A stretch of 64,000 bases of DNA from Sclerotiophoma versabilis (GCA_012274445.1 JAAROD010000026.1:868001-932000); one strand, 5' to 3'; shown: positions 45,101 through 57,326, counted from the first letter of the stretch. The notes: generated by a model from the letters alone, not told the origin. Numbers and translations: made by a program.

Positions 45101-45350
45101 AACGGGACTGAACCAGCAGCAGCTTGGTGGCACCGGTGAGGGTATCTACAACACCTCTCACTCTACCCACCCAACTTCGACCGCTGGTCAGTTTGCCAAC
45201 CAGGTTGACAACGCTTTTGACAGCGCTACTGGTCACGGCCACGGCGGCGGTGTTGCCTCCACCACCGGTCCCGGTGCCCCCGTTCAGGGTGACTCCCAGT
45301 TCCACACCTCCTTCGGTGACCAGAACCCTGTTTTCCAGGGCCGCGCTTAA
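42139..45350 (+). CDS. HAM1-like (HAM1_N/HAM1_C domain) protein
   Basis: Exons 42139-42163, 42276-42344, 42403-43409 and 43464-45350 (995 residues). Introns 1 and 2 are clear (C|GTGAGT..CCGCAG; G|GTATGT..CAACAG). Intron 3 (43410-43463, GTGCGT..AAAG) is 54 nt and free of stops, so the open frame runs through it; removing it joins ADMK to TLLERFANS. The N-terminus (KKKEADVNNKLQLYGIFQAF, SKKLSTEGQQLVGDLRKVI) and the central part (PRIEYSDPMVDAIIENLVIE, VQMDLRDVSYYLKKKQGFP) are the HAM1-like domains, thought related to BPI-type lipid-binding folds. The tail is Gly/Ser-rich with GLAAGS repeats (44933-44990). It lacks a signal peptide. Molecular function is not established. Confidence 0.85.
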
Positions 45351-46832
45351 GTGTGCTTAATTGCGATACCCGGTGCATCATTTTGGCCGCTTGATGCGAA
45401 GCAGGGCAGACACGATGACGATTTTCTCTCTGGATGATACCACGATTATGCAGTGCGCGTAGCACATGAGGATAGTTTTGGCTTTTGAGTTGTTTGCTCC
45501 CTTAAAATTTCCTAGTGGTAGTAATAGTTAATACATTGGTCTACTTTATATGTTCGTTCCATCCCTATAAGCATTCCGCGTGACATACTTACAATCGTGT
45601 CAAGGTATGAACGCACCGTATCTACGGCTTATCGGGAACATGTTTCTCAAGTCAGTCAGTGGTTATCAAGGCTTGGTATACACAGTGCAGCAAACATGGC
45701 CAGACTGAGATCCTCGACGGAACATCTAGGGCAGAAGGTTATTGAACACCGGCGCTCTGTGCTGCGACTGTGAGTACGTGTGCCTGTCATACCAATTGTC
45801 TTAATCACCCTTCTTATCTATTATATCTACACTCCTTTATCTAGACGCATCTCGTATAGGCCGATGGTGTCTATGGCTCTTCTTTATCCGCTCGTATTTT
45901 TGGTAGTGGTACGCTATGCCATGGTCCCCTAAATCGTCTTTTTTCTCCAGGTGCTGCGGTAGTAAACATTCGGTCGTGGATTGGTGAACTCTGCTTCATA
46001 TGCGAGACTGCTGAAGCGTAGTACGCTGTTTGAGTCTGTTGCGGATTTGCATGTAAGCTTGCGCTGGGCTCGATTAATGCTTGGTGATCAACTGTATTGG
46101 GCCCTATATTCACCGTCCACAAATTTAAGATATGAGTAAAAAATCAATACTTCCTGTTGGCGTTTGGGAAGTGCAGGAATAGTCAGACAGTCATCCTCGA
46201 AGCTGGTGAGGTCCAGCGGTGTGGAACGTAGGTAGAACCATTGTACGACCACATCAGGGTGCGTCGAGGTAGTTCTAGGGCCTGACAGAAGATAGATATG
46301 CAAAAGGGTCAAGCCGTCCGCCTTGGCGATGCTTATACTTTTCATTTCAGGCTGGCTGTCCAGGATCGCACCTCTTAAATGTGCCGTTGTCGTATTGCGT
46401 TATGTGGATCCATATTCGCAACGATGGCGGTATTGACATTGAAAGTGAGATTGTTGCCATCCTCTTCAGATGATATGGTTACTTGGTGAGCAAGGTCAAC
46501 GGAGACTTATGTGAGGGCTGGGCTCATATGTCTCACTCCCACTACTGACACACTCCAGGTCCAAGTCTTCCTCACTTCCACTGCTGTCTTCACCCTGCTA
46601 AACAGATCCACATATTTCTTCTCCCATGCATTCTAATAATTATCTGGGAAACTACATCAGCAATTCAATATACGTTGTCAGCTGGTTAAGATGCTGGCGA
46701 TATATCAGTATATCAAGCATATCTGACTACGAGACAACCAGACAGCGCACGTAGGATGCTCAATTCTTCCAGTATTTGGGCATGATAGTTACCTGCAATA
46801 CACAGTGTTGGAACCCTCCGGATAGCACCAGC
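45351..46832. other. Intergenic region
   Basis: About 1.5 kb between the 3' ends of the HAM1-like and aspartic protease genes. Minus frames at 45871-46122 and 46088-46345 have no recognisable domain. It is AT-rich in parts (45480-45560, 46630-46700). No gene supported. Confidence 0.5.
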
Positions 46833-48453
46833 CTACTGAGGGGGTGGTGGTGCAGTATTCTGGCTCGATTCCTTCCTCTGCACCCAACCGAACCTTGGGG
46901 TGCCATTGTTCATGTCGAAGATCTGCAGGCAGCCGTTAGCATGGTCATCGTCCCCCTCATCAGATCCATAAACTTACCGCATACATAGCCTTTAGTACCG
47001 CATCTCCATAAATATCCATGTCCATCGATCCTCTACTTTGAATACTTCCATATACCATCCCGTTATCAGCATCAGAAAAGCCTAGGTCCTCCTTCTGGAA
47101 AGCCACCATGGCATCCCCGATTGCAAGTCGAATATCTGGCAAGTCATCTGCGGATGTGTTCGAAGGGAACACATAACCTTGACGGCTCTGATCATACTTG
47201 GAACCAGGGATAGCCTTGTAGACGGCATCAACCAATGAGTCATCGACCAGGCAGAGCGTGGTACCCGTGTCCATGATGGAGGTGTTGCCAGAGCGGGTAA
47301 TGGTGTCTCCGTTGATGGTGGCTGATGTAGATGGGACCTGCCAGAAACCCTGACTGTTGTCAACGTCGGCATAGTTGGGTTCAGAGGCCCCAGTAGCTTT
47401 TAAGGCCTCTTGATCAATATAGCCAAAGGTATAGAAACTCTGTCCATCTATCAGCACTGAAGTTTTGTATTAACTGGGCAAGCGGGCATACTTCTCCTTT
47501 GTCGGCCTCATCTGCGTCGCGCCAACTGCCCAGGTATGCAGTGAAAAGCTGCTCTGTCGCCGACTTCTGTGCGATGATGTTGTCCACTGGCGTCTTTTGT
47601 GGATCTGGGGATACAGTGTTGATAGAGCTGAAGGCAAGACCAAGCAGGCCGCTCCCGTTACCCTATTGGCGTCAGTGGCTGTAGTTCTAACATTCTCTCA
47701 CTTGTACCTCTTCGAATTGCTGGGAAAGCTCCTTGGCTAACTCCACGGCTTGGTTTTCAACTTTGAGGCCACCTAAGTCCAGAATGTCGGTACCAACGTC
47801 ACCACTTGCAGACGAGGAGTCACCGTACTGGATCTTCCAAGTTTCCCCTTCGAGTTTCTTGAATGTGCTGGATTTACTTGGATCAAATGCGGCCTGCTGA
47901 TTAGAGGCATTGGCCTTGTTGAGGGTACTCTTAGGGAGTTCGGTAGACCAGACCTGGAACTGTGAGTTGCGAAACGAGCATCTAGACGTCTCAACGTACC
48001 CAAAGGTCTGAGGAGCCAGTGTCGAAGTCTAAGTACAGCTTCTGAGCTGGCGTACCAATGTTGACCTCGCATAGGTATAGTGAATCATTCTGGATATCTT
48101 CGGCTGGAACTGCGCCTTTGCTTGTCCCGCCGCTTGTAGTTGCAGCCTGATCTTTAGCACCATCCGCAGCTGAATCCGAGCTTCGTTTCTGGAGTATGTA
48201 ATGTGTGCGCATGCGGCCGCCAACCCGACCAAATTTCCCTTGTTGGCGAAACACCTTGCCCTGGAAGTAAGGGCCAGGTTTCGTAGGCTGAAAACCATCT
48301 AAAAATGTTAAATATGATACTCTACAGCGTGATACTATGGCGGGAACAATCAGGATTGCACATACACTTTCTCATAGCATGAAGGTACGATTTGGTGCCG
48401 TTGGCTTTGTACACGGAGTTGCGTCCGACGGTCAACCGCTGGAAGGACGCCAT
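46833..48453 (-). CDS. Pepsin-type aspartic endopeptidase (A1 family)
   Basis: Six exons: 48453-48366, 48298-48000, 47953-47708, 47662-47492, 47439-46978 and 46922-46833 (451 residues). All five introns are 45-56 nt and keep frame. The two catalytic aspartates are in DFDTGSSDLWVWSTELP (Asp122) and SIMDTGTTLCLVDD (Asp325). QYGDSSSASGDVGTDIL is the flap region, and IFDMNNGTPRFGWVQ the end. A propeptide-like stretch precedes the enzyme (YGFQPTKPGPYFQ to about residue 70). The N-terminus (MASFQRLTVGRNSVYKANG) is not a signal peptide, unlike secreted penicillopepsins. Either the enzyme is intracellular or leaderless, or a 5' exon is missed. The tail ends in Pro-rich NTAPPPPQ. Confidence 0.9.
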
Positions 48454-49822
48454 ATTTGTTTGTAGTAGTAGCGGAGCGAGTTTAAACAAGAGCTTTGTCG
48501 AGCTCAAGAAATAGGGAGAATCAGTAGGTCAGTATGAGTTGATGAGCAAGGTGTTCGAATAAAGAAGCAAGCCGATAGATATATCTCGCTCCTTCTGAAG
48601 CTGAAGTTTGTCGGCCCCTGCCAATAGCAGGTAGAACCTGCTCGCCCAACGAGGCCTCTCCATCCATTCGCTATGAGTAATGACTAGTCGAAACATGCCG
48701 CATTGATCATCAGTCATATCAGACAAGGTTAAGACCAAGCTTCTCAAGCTTTAGCAAGCTTTTAAGCGCCGTGACTTGGTCATCATGAGCGCCCATAGGT
48801 TGCCGGCACCAGTCAAAACAGGGCATGCGCAAGGCACTCGTACCATGATCTGTGATGCATGGCTCCCAGAGATAAGGTAAATCCAGTAAGGCGGTGCTGT
48901 GCCTAGACCCTGCTCTCTGCATGTCCATACCGTAGTGTCTGGTATTGGCCTTAGACTTGATTCCTCCAGCGTAGCATGTGTCTCTGGGATGACATCTTCG
49001 AAGTTGCCGCCTTGTCACGATCGCACTGTGAGCGAATAAGCTACACCAACAGTGTCACATACGCGGCCCGTCCCTTGTAACATCGGAGGTTGGCGTTGTT
49101 TTGCAGCGGTATTCTGCTGTACGTCATCGACACGCCCCGCGCCATTAGGACTAGCGACATTTCGTGCCGGCCATCTAACATTTAAGAAGGGACAAATTAT
49201 AACACTATTCCCACTTTTTCTGGCTTAAGCTTGCCCCAGTAATAAAGAGGAAGAACACAAGTATGTTTAACTGAGATTGTGTATCAAGAATTGTTGTTAT
49301 ATGTGTTGTTTGCGCCGACTGCCTTCAAAGCAACCAGGCATGAATTGTTGCCCCACCTTAAGGCGTCACAGGTTTTTTGCATAAATTCGCGCGTCGCTCT
49401 GTATTGTCACTCTTTGGATGGCCTACGCTTATTTGTAGACAGCTAGTTTCTCTTGCAGGATCGAAAGGAAATCTACCGCAATCACGTTACAAGAGGTTCG
49501 TATCGGACATCTTTGAAGCTGCATTAGTCGCAAAATGCCTGTAGACTACGCGTCTCCCTCTTCTTCTTGCCAAGCTGCAACTGCGGTCAGAGATGTCTAT
49601 TCAAGCCGGAAATATAGCTTGTTCGAGTCTTTAACTCATTCAAGAAACCATGTCGCCGGAGAGGTGCCTCCCTTGGGTCGTTGCCGAGCCTTATGCATGT
49701 AAGCAATTCAAGTGGTGCACGTGGATGTCATCCCGCAGCTTCAAGTCCCTGGGCGTGCCATTCCACCCACAGAACAAATCGAAGTTCTAGAGCCAGCGAC
49801 TTTCTCAAGCCTCTCTTCAGCA
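48454..49822. other. Intergenic region with a possible LRR-like fragment
   Basis: About 1.4 kb. On the minus strand near 48719-48780 a short run (ALKSLLKLEKLGLNLV) looks like one leucine-rich repeat. The next frame continues with MTDDQCGMFRLVITHSEWM near 48620-48715. This could be the relic of an F-box/LRR-type gene, but it is too short to assign. Nothing else supported. Confidence 0.35.
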
Positions 49823-50812
49823 ATGTCGGGCACAGTTCATGGCGTTTTGCAGGCCATGGACAGCATCGCGCATGCACCTGCTTTGTTGGCTGTGCGGCTC
49901 CTTCAACCCGCCCCTCCTAGGCAACTTTCGCAAAGCACTGCCGACCTGACGCCCCCAAGGGTTGTGAAACGAAAGAGAAAGCTAACGCTACCACTCGATA
50001 CTTCTGCACCCCAAGTGTCTGGGAAGGCAAAGTGGTTTGGCAAACCTGTGCAACAGCGCACGTTTGACCAACGACAGAGTCCGCTGATGAGGCTGCCAGC
50101 TGAGCTTCGCGAAGAGATTTGGCGATATGTGATTCTGGGTACAACCGACCGCCAGTTAGGTACTGATGACAACGTGTTAGATATCGTTTGGCGCAGTACA
50201 GGTTCCGGCCGTGGAAGAGCAAGCGCTTTCAAAGTGTCATTCGAGAGACAACGAGATCAGTGGGGCTTGGGCGTGCTCGGTATGCTTTGCTCGTGTCGCA
50301 TAATGTGAGTGCTCAGTCAATAGCTTTGTGTGCTGGAGCCCAACGACTAACAGTCCAGATATTCTGAGACAATCGACCTCCTGTACAGCCTTCCCACGTT
50401 TTCGTTTCAGAATCAGAACGTAGAAACGTTTTTGGCATTTATTGGCGCTACACTTCAGCATCGAAGAGACCAGATCCGATATCTTGATCTGCGCTTGGTC
50501 GGCCTACCGATGCATGACCCGAATACTCGGACACCTGAGCATTCGTTGAACACGAAGTGGTCATATGGGCGAATCAACAACATCAAGGCTTTATCGGGAC
50601 TGCCTGATCTCACAAAGCTTCGGACAGAAGATGGCTATGTGTGTTTCCAAGTGGTAATCGAGGAAATACTCCAAGGCATGAAGGGACTTGATAAGGGAGG
50701 TGTAAATTGGGGATCAAGGTCAACAGGCTGTTTTGCGGAAGGGCAAACTACTACACCCAGGTGCCAAAAGTCTGTTCCCCCAGGCGCACGAGCCACCACA
50801 CCAATATATTGA
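49823..50812 (+). CDS. DUF7730-type fungal protein
   Basis: Exons 49823-50304 and 50359-50812 (54-nt intron, AT|GTGAGT, GACTAAC branch, TCCAG) give 311 residues. I use ATG 49823 because the open frame upstream starts only with GTG after an in-frame stop. After a basic linker (PPRVVKRKRKLTLP) comes the family hallmark QSPLMRLPAELREEIWRYVI, an F-box-like opening. Splicing then produces LLCSCR-type sequence (LGMLCSCRIIYSETIDLLYS) and FSFQNQNVETFLAFIGA, typical of these proteins. They are abundant in filamentous fungi and of unknown function. The C-terminus after DKGGVNW is low-similarity and may be degenerate or mis-modelled. Confidence 0.7.
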
Positions 50813-51042
50813 ACTCAATTTTGAAGTAGTATAACTCCACCCAACGCGGACTGATTTAGACAAATTGCGTATCGAATTACTCCTAATATATCTCTTACAG
50901 CGTCTAGGAGTCGTGGCATGGAGCTGATAAGGCGATGAATAAGTGATCAGGTATGACAGCTTATGCCTCGTGCATCTCTAATTTAAATGCCTCCTACTCC
51001 GCTTAAGGGTCTCTTATGTAGTTAAACTTAGAGTAGACCTGC

Positions 51043-53147
51043 TTATTTCAAATCTAGGAACACCTTCCGCATCTTGTTATAATCAGGTGTACCAACACCA
51101 GTAACGGGGTCCCAACCAGGACTGGCAGGGAAACCCTCGGTACCGCAGCCAGGGTTGCCTCCGACCGTCACATCGTTGAACATCTCAGGATGCTTGTAGA
51201 TGATTGGGTTCAAAAATCCAATGGGTTTCTTGCCCTTCTCAAGTCTCTCCTCGTTCAACAAGTTGATGATACTGGCGAAGATAGGAGCTGAAGCCGATGT
51301 GCCACCAATACCATAGGTCTTGTTGAGCCATACGGTTGCGAGTTTGAGACCAAGGGCTGATACATCGGGAAAGCCGCGGCCGGAGGAGTTGAAGACCGAC
51401 TCGCCGTACTTGGGTGCGTACTTATCAAGGTACTTTTCAACTGCCTTTGACTGCCAAGATGGGCGAGGGAAAATGCTGGAAAAGCCACCCCCGGAGTAGA
51501 AAGAAAGAAGACCGTTGGGTGAAGCAACAGCCTTCTCACCACCGTAGATGGAGGAGTTAAGGAGTGTTGTGGCGCCGACAGAAGTAATCTATCAAGGTCA
51601 GTACGTGCAGACTGAGTAGCAAAATTGTGGGTAGTACTTACATAAGGGCAGTTTGCGGGGAAAGAAGGCGAGAACCGAGTACCGTTCTCGTCAACATAGC
51701 CGGATTCGGAATTGAGACAGCTGTTGTTGTATCCAGAGTTGTACCTGTTGGCAACACCGGAGTCGCCGGACGCAAAGATGACACTCACGCCCTGGAGTGC
51801 CAGCTTCATCCACTCACGACATTGGCGCTCCTGGTAGAATTGGGGAAGGGCACCCTCAATCTGGCCGTACGAAACGGAAATGACGTTGCTGAGTGGAGTT
51901 CCACCACACTGCAGCGGGCCAGTGTAGGCACCTGGCGCGTCATTGGGGTCGGGGTAGGCAGGATCAACGTACGGCTGGTCTCCACCCTGGTAAGTGCAGT
52001 AGGAAGCATCCTGAGATTATCAGTGTTTTTATATTTGCCTGAAAAGAAGTCGGACTTACCAGTGCGTCTAAAAAGATGTTGAATGTGCCCACAGAATCGA
52101 CGTTGACCGAGTCACCGTTCTGGTAGAGACGTGCCTGCTGGGGCCAGATGATGGAATACGCGGTCTGGAAGTCCAGAGCACTCTCAACAACCTCTCCCTT
52201 TTGAGCCAAGGAGAGGTTAGAGGACTTTCCGCCGTCAATTGAGATAAACTCCGGTACCACATCCGATGGGATCTTAGGGTTGGTGAAGTTCTCAAAGAAT
52301 GTCTTCAGATCGGGCAGGTAGAGGTAATCTGCCCACTCCGCAATACCAAGCTGGTTACCAGTGTGGTTGTACTTGCCAACAGGGATGTTGTAAATAGCCC
52401 TCAAGCAGTCAATGGTGATCAGAGTTGAACAATCAGTGGTGCCCGAGAGACCGGTGACGTTGACGGGAGCTTGAATAACGGCCTTGGATTGGGCTACTGG
52501 CTGCAGGCCGTCAAGCTGAACGGTGGGCATGATGAAGTCGACATGCTTGCTGACTCCATGTGGAAGTCCGTATTCATCGCACGCAACACGGAATCCGCCA
52601 GATGCCTTGTGCTGGTAGTAATGGTATTCAGTCTTGAGTAAAGCCTCAAGCTCCTCAACGGTAGCTGAGAACTCGACCCAGTTGCGTCCTGCTCTATGTC
52701 AGAGCGCGATGAGAAACAACCTCAGCGCCTTGTACTCACCGACCGAGTGCTTGACTCGCTTCAAATCAACGCCTGAGTTTTGAAGCCATTCAAGAGTTGT
52801 CTTTGAGGCCTCCGGATGTGGTGCAAATGTGTTCGCGACCTGTTCCGCCGTCCAGTGCTTCCCTGAAATCTTCGATCAGTATCGTAGATAGTAAAGTCAA
52901 CTCGTGATTTCTTACCAAAGTTTGGCGAATCTGGATCCGAGATGTCCTCGAGGAAACGGTCTGAGTGCTCCAGATTGCGTTGTGTCAACCCAATTCTGAC
53001 AGGCAGAACTGTGTCCTTCGGTGCACGCGAGTGCTTGGTCCACGCGACCGGCATGACATCTCTCTTCTCATGGACTACGTGTGAGCCGAGTGGTGTACCC
53101 ACTGCCAGGCCACCGAGGCTGAGCAATAGCAAGCTTGAAACACGCAT
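51043..53147 (-). CDS. Sedolisin-family serine-carboxyl protease (S53, tripeptidyl-peptidase)
   Basis: Secreted acid protease predicted to remove N-terminal tripeptides. Exons 53147-52916, 52862-52740, 52688-52060, 52010-51642 and 51588-51043 (632 residues). All four introns have GTAAGA/GTGAGT/GTAAGT donors and keep frame. ATG 53147 opens the signal peptide MRVSSLLLLSLGGLAVG; the frame upstream begins with TTG. The propeptide (about 20-190) contains RIGLTQRNLEHSDRFLEDIS and HWTAEQVANTFAP. The catalytic residues are Glu287 and Asp291 (EVVESALDFQTAY) and Ser549 (GGTSASAPIFAS). The oxyanion Asp is in SGDSGVANRY. The Ca-binding end is GFPASPGWDPVTGVGTPDY. Length is normal for fungal sedolisins. 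Confidence 0.93.
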
Positions 53148-54639
53148 CTTCAATGAGTGACCCTAGAAGTCGAGCTTACCAGAGAATGTCTTGTAGAAGC
53201 GGCCAGCGGCATTTTGTAGACGACAAAATGATGATTACCATGGTGCCGGGTACGACACTAGAACGACGCTGCCGTCGCCATTGCTGTTATCCTTAATCTT
53301 TCTCGCCAGATGACAGTACGATTGGTGAAGCAAATGTACCGATAAAGCAGGTATACTCCCGTCCTGCCTGTTGGAGCCTAGGCGACTACATACGTTCGTG
53401 ATCGTGCCGCTCGTTCTTCGTGTCAAAGTACCTGCCTTGCGCAGCTTGCCAATCGCATCGTTTCAATCCTTGTAGCGATATCCACTTTCCAGAGCCGCCG
53501 CTGAACCGAAGCTTGATTCTTCTTGGCTCAAAAGCTTGGTGTTGCCGGCGAAGCTTAATACTTAAGATGAATGAGGAAGGTACTTTGATAAGGCGGCCTG
53601 GGAAGTGGAGACTCAGTAGCGTCCTCGGAAACAGTACTGTTTCCGAAACACATTGCGCACTTAGTAACACAGAGCCGGCACTACTAAAACAAGCCTTGGG
53701 TGACAAAAAAGCCCGCACACTAAAAAGAAACTGACTTATTTACAAGCAAAACTACACAACAACAATGCAAGCTACTAGTATTTTTAAACAACGCAGTTGT
53801 AGAGAAGATCCTTGTTAATTGTATAGTATCCTGCATAAATTATTAAGCTGCTGTTATAGCGTAGTTTAATAGTAAGAGGGACTCCTTAGTATTACTACGC
53901 TACCTTTCTTGCTGTCTAATATAACAACTACGCATTACAAATCAATTTTAAAAACACAAATTTTGTAGCCCAAGTAGGTGTAATAATCAAGTTTAGTTGT
54001 AGGTATTGACTGGCGTTGTGGAGGGAACTGTATGGGTGGTGCTAGGACCTGCTAAATTTGGTGTGCGGCCTTTTTGGTCACCCAAAGCGTTCCTTCTGCC
54101 CCTTCTCTGGAACTGTATTTAGAGGGAGGAAGGTCTTACTTATGCCCTCTTAAGAGAGGTATATTCAGTATACATAAGTGTCACAGGTAGAACAGGCCCT
54201 ACTTAGCATGCCGAATTCAGGGTGCGAATGTATGTACATTTTTGCCCTGTTTTGGCTGCAACAATAAGGGATAGTCAACAATCCGAAGATGTCTAATTGG
54301 TGTAAGATAATTAACTAGTGTTTTTGCGGTCTCGATCAAAATACTGTTGCTCTGGCCCACCACTATTTATGCTAGATACCAAACTAGAGAGGTAGATGCC
54401 TTTACATACTCCTGCAAGTGTGAGGGTAACTCGACCAGTCAGAGTGCTTGTGTACCTGTCAAACTGCCTACTAGGCTATGTAGTCCCGGGGTAGGGACAA
54501 TCCGCACATATTGCCCATCACTAGTACAACATTCTTGGAATAGCCGGTGCACCTAGCATTGGCGCTGATGTATGTGGTGTAAGACAGCCGCGTCTGTTTC
54601 TCACATGTATGTATGCTTCTCGCCAACACCCGACTCGCT
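53148..54639. other. AT-rich intergenic island
   Basis: About 1.5 kb. From about 53720 to 54340 the sequence is clearly AT-richer than its neighbours, with many stops in all frames and runs such as TTTTAAAAAC. No gene. The plus frame 53420-53734 and minus frame 53386-53718 overlap and have no domain. It is a candidate relic of a RIP-mutated mobile element, but no ends or target duplications were found. Confidence 0.5.
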
Positions 54640-55271
54640 TCAACGTTGCCATGTCTTCCATCGACCCTTTCTCACTTCACAGCCAAGAACCTTTATTAAC
54701 TTACCATTGTATATCTGCAGCTGATGTCCACCGATCACGCAAAGTTCTTCGCTGTCTTGATGGCAGCATGAATACACAGATGGCTTTTTTCCAACAATAT
54801 GAGTTATACCAAATCTCACATTAACCTCTGGCAACGCCAGTACAATAAGATGGAGGAAGACAACCCGAACGTACCGCTGTGATATGCGCAGCTGCCATTG
54901 CGACTCAGGGTAACGTCGTCTCCTTACCCGCAATCGAGGCAGGTTTCGTAGCGCTGCCTTGTGTATACGCCATGCTTGCGCTTTCCTCCATGGATTCCGG
55001 GAACAACTTCGGCCCCGGTCAAGTCGGATCCTTTCTCCTCTTCGTTATGTTCATCTTCATCTTCGTCATCCTCAAGCGTTCCGTATGTGTGTTTTGGAGT
55101 GATAGGTTTCTTATCCTTCGCCAGAACATGGTGATAAAGTAAACTCAGAACGACTGGATGCACTGTCAAAATTTCCAGAGTGCCGACGAGAATGTCGGCA
55201 AGACGTCTACTACTTGCGCAGCGTATCGTGTTGAGTAGTGTGAGTAGGTCAGGATCAGTCTCTATTGCCAT
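54640..55271 (-). CDS. Hypothetical protein with Cys-rich motifs; gene model incomplete
   Basis: From ATG 55271 an open frame of 115 codons reads MAIETDPDLLTLLNTIRCAS, an acidic run (LEDDEDEDEHNEEEKGSD) and KHGVYTRQRYETCLDCG, ending at a TAA within a GG|GTAAGG donor (54928/54927). Downstream another frame carries LPEVNVRFG and PSVYSCCHQDSEELCVIGGH. An RYETC..C start and a later CC..D....C..G.H are reminiscent of small zinc-binding modules in fungal C2H2-like proteins. I could not find a splice acceptor that joins the frames, so the gene may be broken or have an unseen exon. Function unknown. Confidence 0.4.
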
Positions 55272-55989
55272 GGTGTTCTAAGAATTGGGCTTTGTGGATG
55301 GAGTCGAGCGCAGGCAAAGTGAGAGGCTATCAAGGCGCTTGAGTGTAGTGACCTGAGATTTCAATTGATGGGGTGAGAGTCCATCAACAAGAAGGACAAG
55401 GCCTTCAGGTAAGATCACCAACGAGGCGAGGTGAGAGGCAAGGTGAGACTTCGACGCGTCCTCTAAGCTCCCACTTTCGCAGTAAAAGGCTTCTCACGCA
55501 ACGAGTCATACCTCTCGAGCAATAGCGCGCGCTTGGTCAAGAAGGAATGTCTTGAAACAAACTTGGAATGTTGCGACTGCGTGCGTAACGCTACTGTGAT
55601 GGCTATTGAACGCCTGTCGAACGCTCGCCTGACCCAATCCTCAGCACACCAGCGACTGCGGCCCAACTTCAATTTTGCATTACAACAACAAGCAGTATCT
55701 TGTCATCAACTCATTATGCTCCTTACCTGCGACAAGCTCATATTGGCTGACGTTGTGCTGCATTTACCCGGTGCGCCATCAGTGCTTTTTGCAATGTCGC
55801 TCACTCTACGAACACTATCGCCGCCATCTGGCTGCGGGAAGACGGGAAGTCTCGTGGTATAGTGGCCAAGGGGAACCAAATCCGAGCCATAATATCAACC
55901 CGAACTGGGAACAGCAGCATGCTACTTAAGGAAGCTCTTGACCTAGAGCAGCAGTTCACTAAGTTGCAAACTTCTCAAATCAGCTCATC
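55272..55989. other. Intergenic region, likely AA9 promoter
   Basis: About 720 bp upstream of the LPMO gene. Plus frames at 55533-55862 and 55675-55929 have no domain. No gene seen. Confidence 0.45.
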
Positions 55990-56813
55990 ATGCTCTTCTC
56001 GACTATCTACACCGCAGCTGCACTCTTCGTGGCCAAGGCTGCGGCTCATGGTGCGGTAACAAGCTATGTCATCGATGGCGTTACCTACCCTGGGTAAGCT
56101 TTCAGTCGTCTGCTGTCCGATCCTTACAGTGGCTAACGTACTTTTCAGCTATACTGGCTTCTCTCCAGCTACGTCTCCCCAGACTATCCAGCGCCAGTGG
56201 CCTGATTACAACCCTACCTTGACTGTCACCGACAAGAAGGTCATGTGCAATGGCGGCACTTCTGCACAGTTGTCGGCCAAGGTTGCAGCTGGCGGCAAGA
56301 TCAAAGCCATCTGGGCCCAGTGGACGCATGAGCAAGGTCCAGTCATGGTCTGGCTTTACAAATGTGCTGGTGACTTTGCAAGCTGCGATGGCAGCGGCAA
56401 GAAGTGGTTCAAGGTTCGCAGTTGTCAACATTACAGTTATCTGTTTCAGACTGACATAGTCGTAGATTGACCAAATGGGCATGACCGCACCACCTCTCAG
56501 CGGAACCTCGTGGGGTACGGCAAAAGTCCTCAAGCAGCTGTACTGGGAGTCTACCGTTCCCAAGTCGCTTGCACCCGGCAACTACCTTGTTCGTCATGAA
56601 CTCCTTGCCTTGCACCAGGCCTTGAATCCTCAGTTCTATGCCGAGTGCGCTCAGATCCAGGTTACTGGCTCCGGCAGTGCGCAGCCTAGCGGTGACTTCC
56701 TTGCCAACATCCCCGGATACGCCGCTCAGAGCGACCCTGGCATTACAGTCAACACTTATGCCGACAAGAGCACGACTTACACTCCTCCTGGACCTAAAGT
56801 CTGGACTGGCTAG
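55990..56813 (+). CDS. AA9 lytic polysaccharide monooxygenase (former GH61)
   Basis: Copper enzyme that cleaves cellulose or hemicellulose oxidatively. Exons 55990-56093, 56149-56413 and 56466-56813 (238 residues), introns 55 and 52 nt (GG|GTAAGC..TTCAG; AAG|GTTCGC..CGTAG). The signal peptide (MLFSTIYTAAALFVAKAAA) ends so that the mature protein starts with His20, the first copper ligand of the histidine brace (HGAVTSYVIDG). The second is His95 in WAQWTHEQGPVMVWLYKC. LVRHELLALHQALNPQFYAEC supplies His173, Gln179 and axial Tyr181. There is no CBM or other C-terminal module. Disulfide cysteines fit the family. Regioselectivity cannot be told. Confidence 0.95.
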
Positions 56814-57326
56814 TGGTATTTGTTGGGAAGAATCTTGGGTGGTATTGGAAAGGTCGAAGTCGATTTAAATCGCTCCACGTATCTCCAAAGTGAACCATTC
56901 AACCAAACTGTCCGAAGCCATGTTGACTACTGTTCCTGGAAGGATTGCAAAACTCCTACCGAACTTATAGTACTGCAATCAAGATATCCCAGTTCTACAA
57001 GAGACTTTTAAGTGACATACCATGCATCGCAGTTCTCATCACCCACGACTCCACCTTTCCATATTGCCTCTCTAATCCTCGGCCGCTAGATGGGTTATGC
57101 AAGGCTTTTACATTGTTTCGGCGTGGTGCATCAAGTCAAATTTAGTTGCGCTGACGTAAAACTTCATGAGCAATTTCCACAAGAGACGGCATTCGGTATC
57201 AGATATTTTCGAATCTATCAGACAGCCCCGATGATATGCACCTTTCCATGCAATATAGTACAAACAGTCATATCACAACAGTATGATCCTACAAATCCAA
57301 CTCTTGGTCTTCTCTTGGGCTCTTAC
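56814..57326. other. Intergenic region between convergent genes
   Basis: About 510 bp between the 3' ends of the LPMO and MPP alpha genes. No gene seen. Confidence 0.5.
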
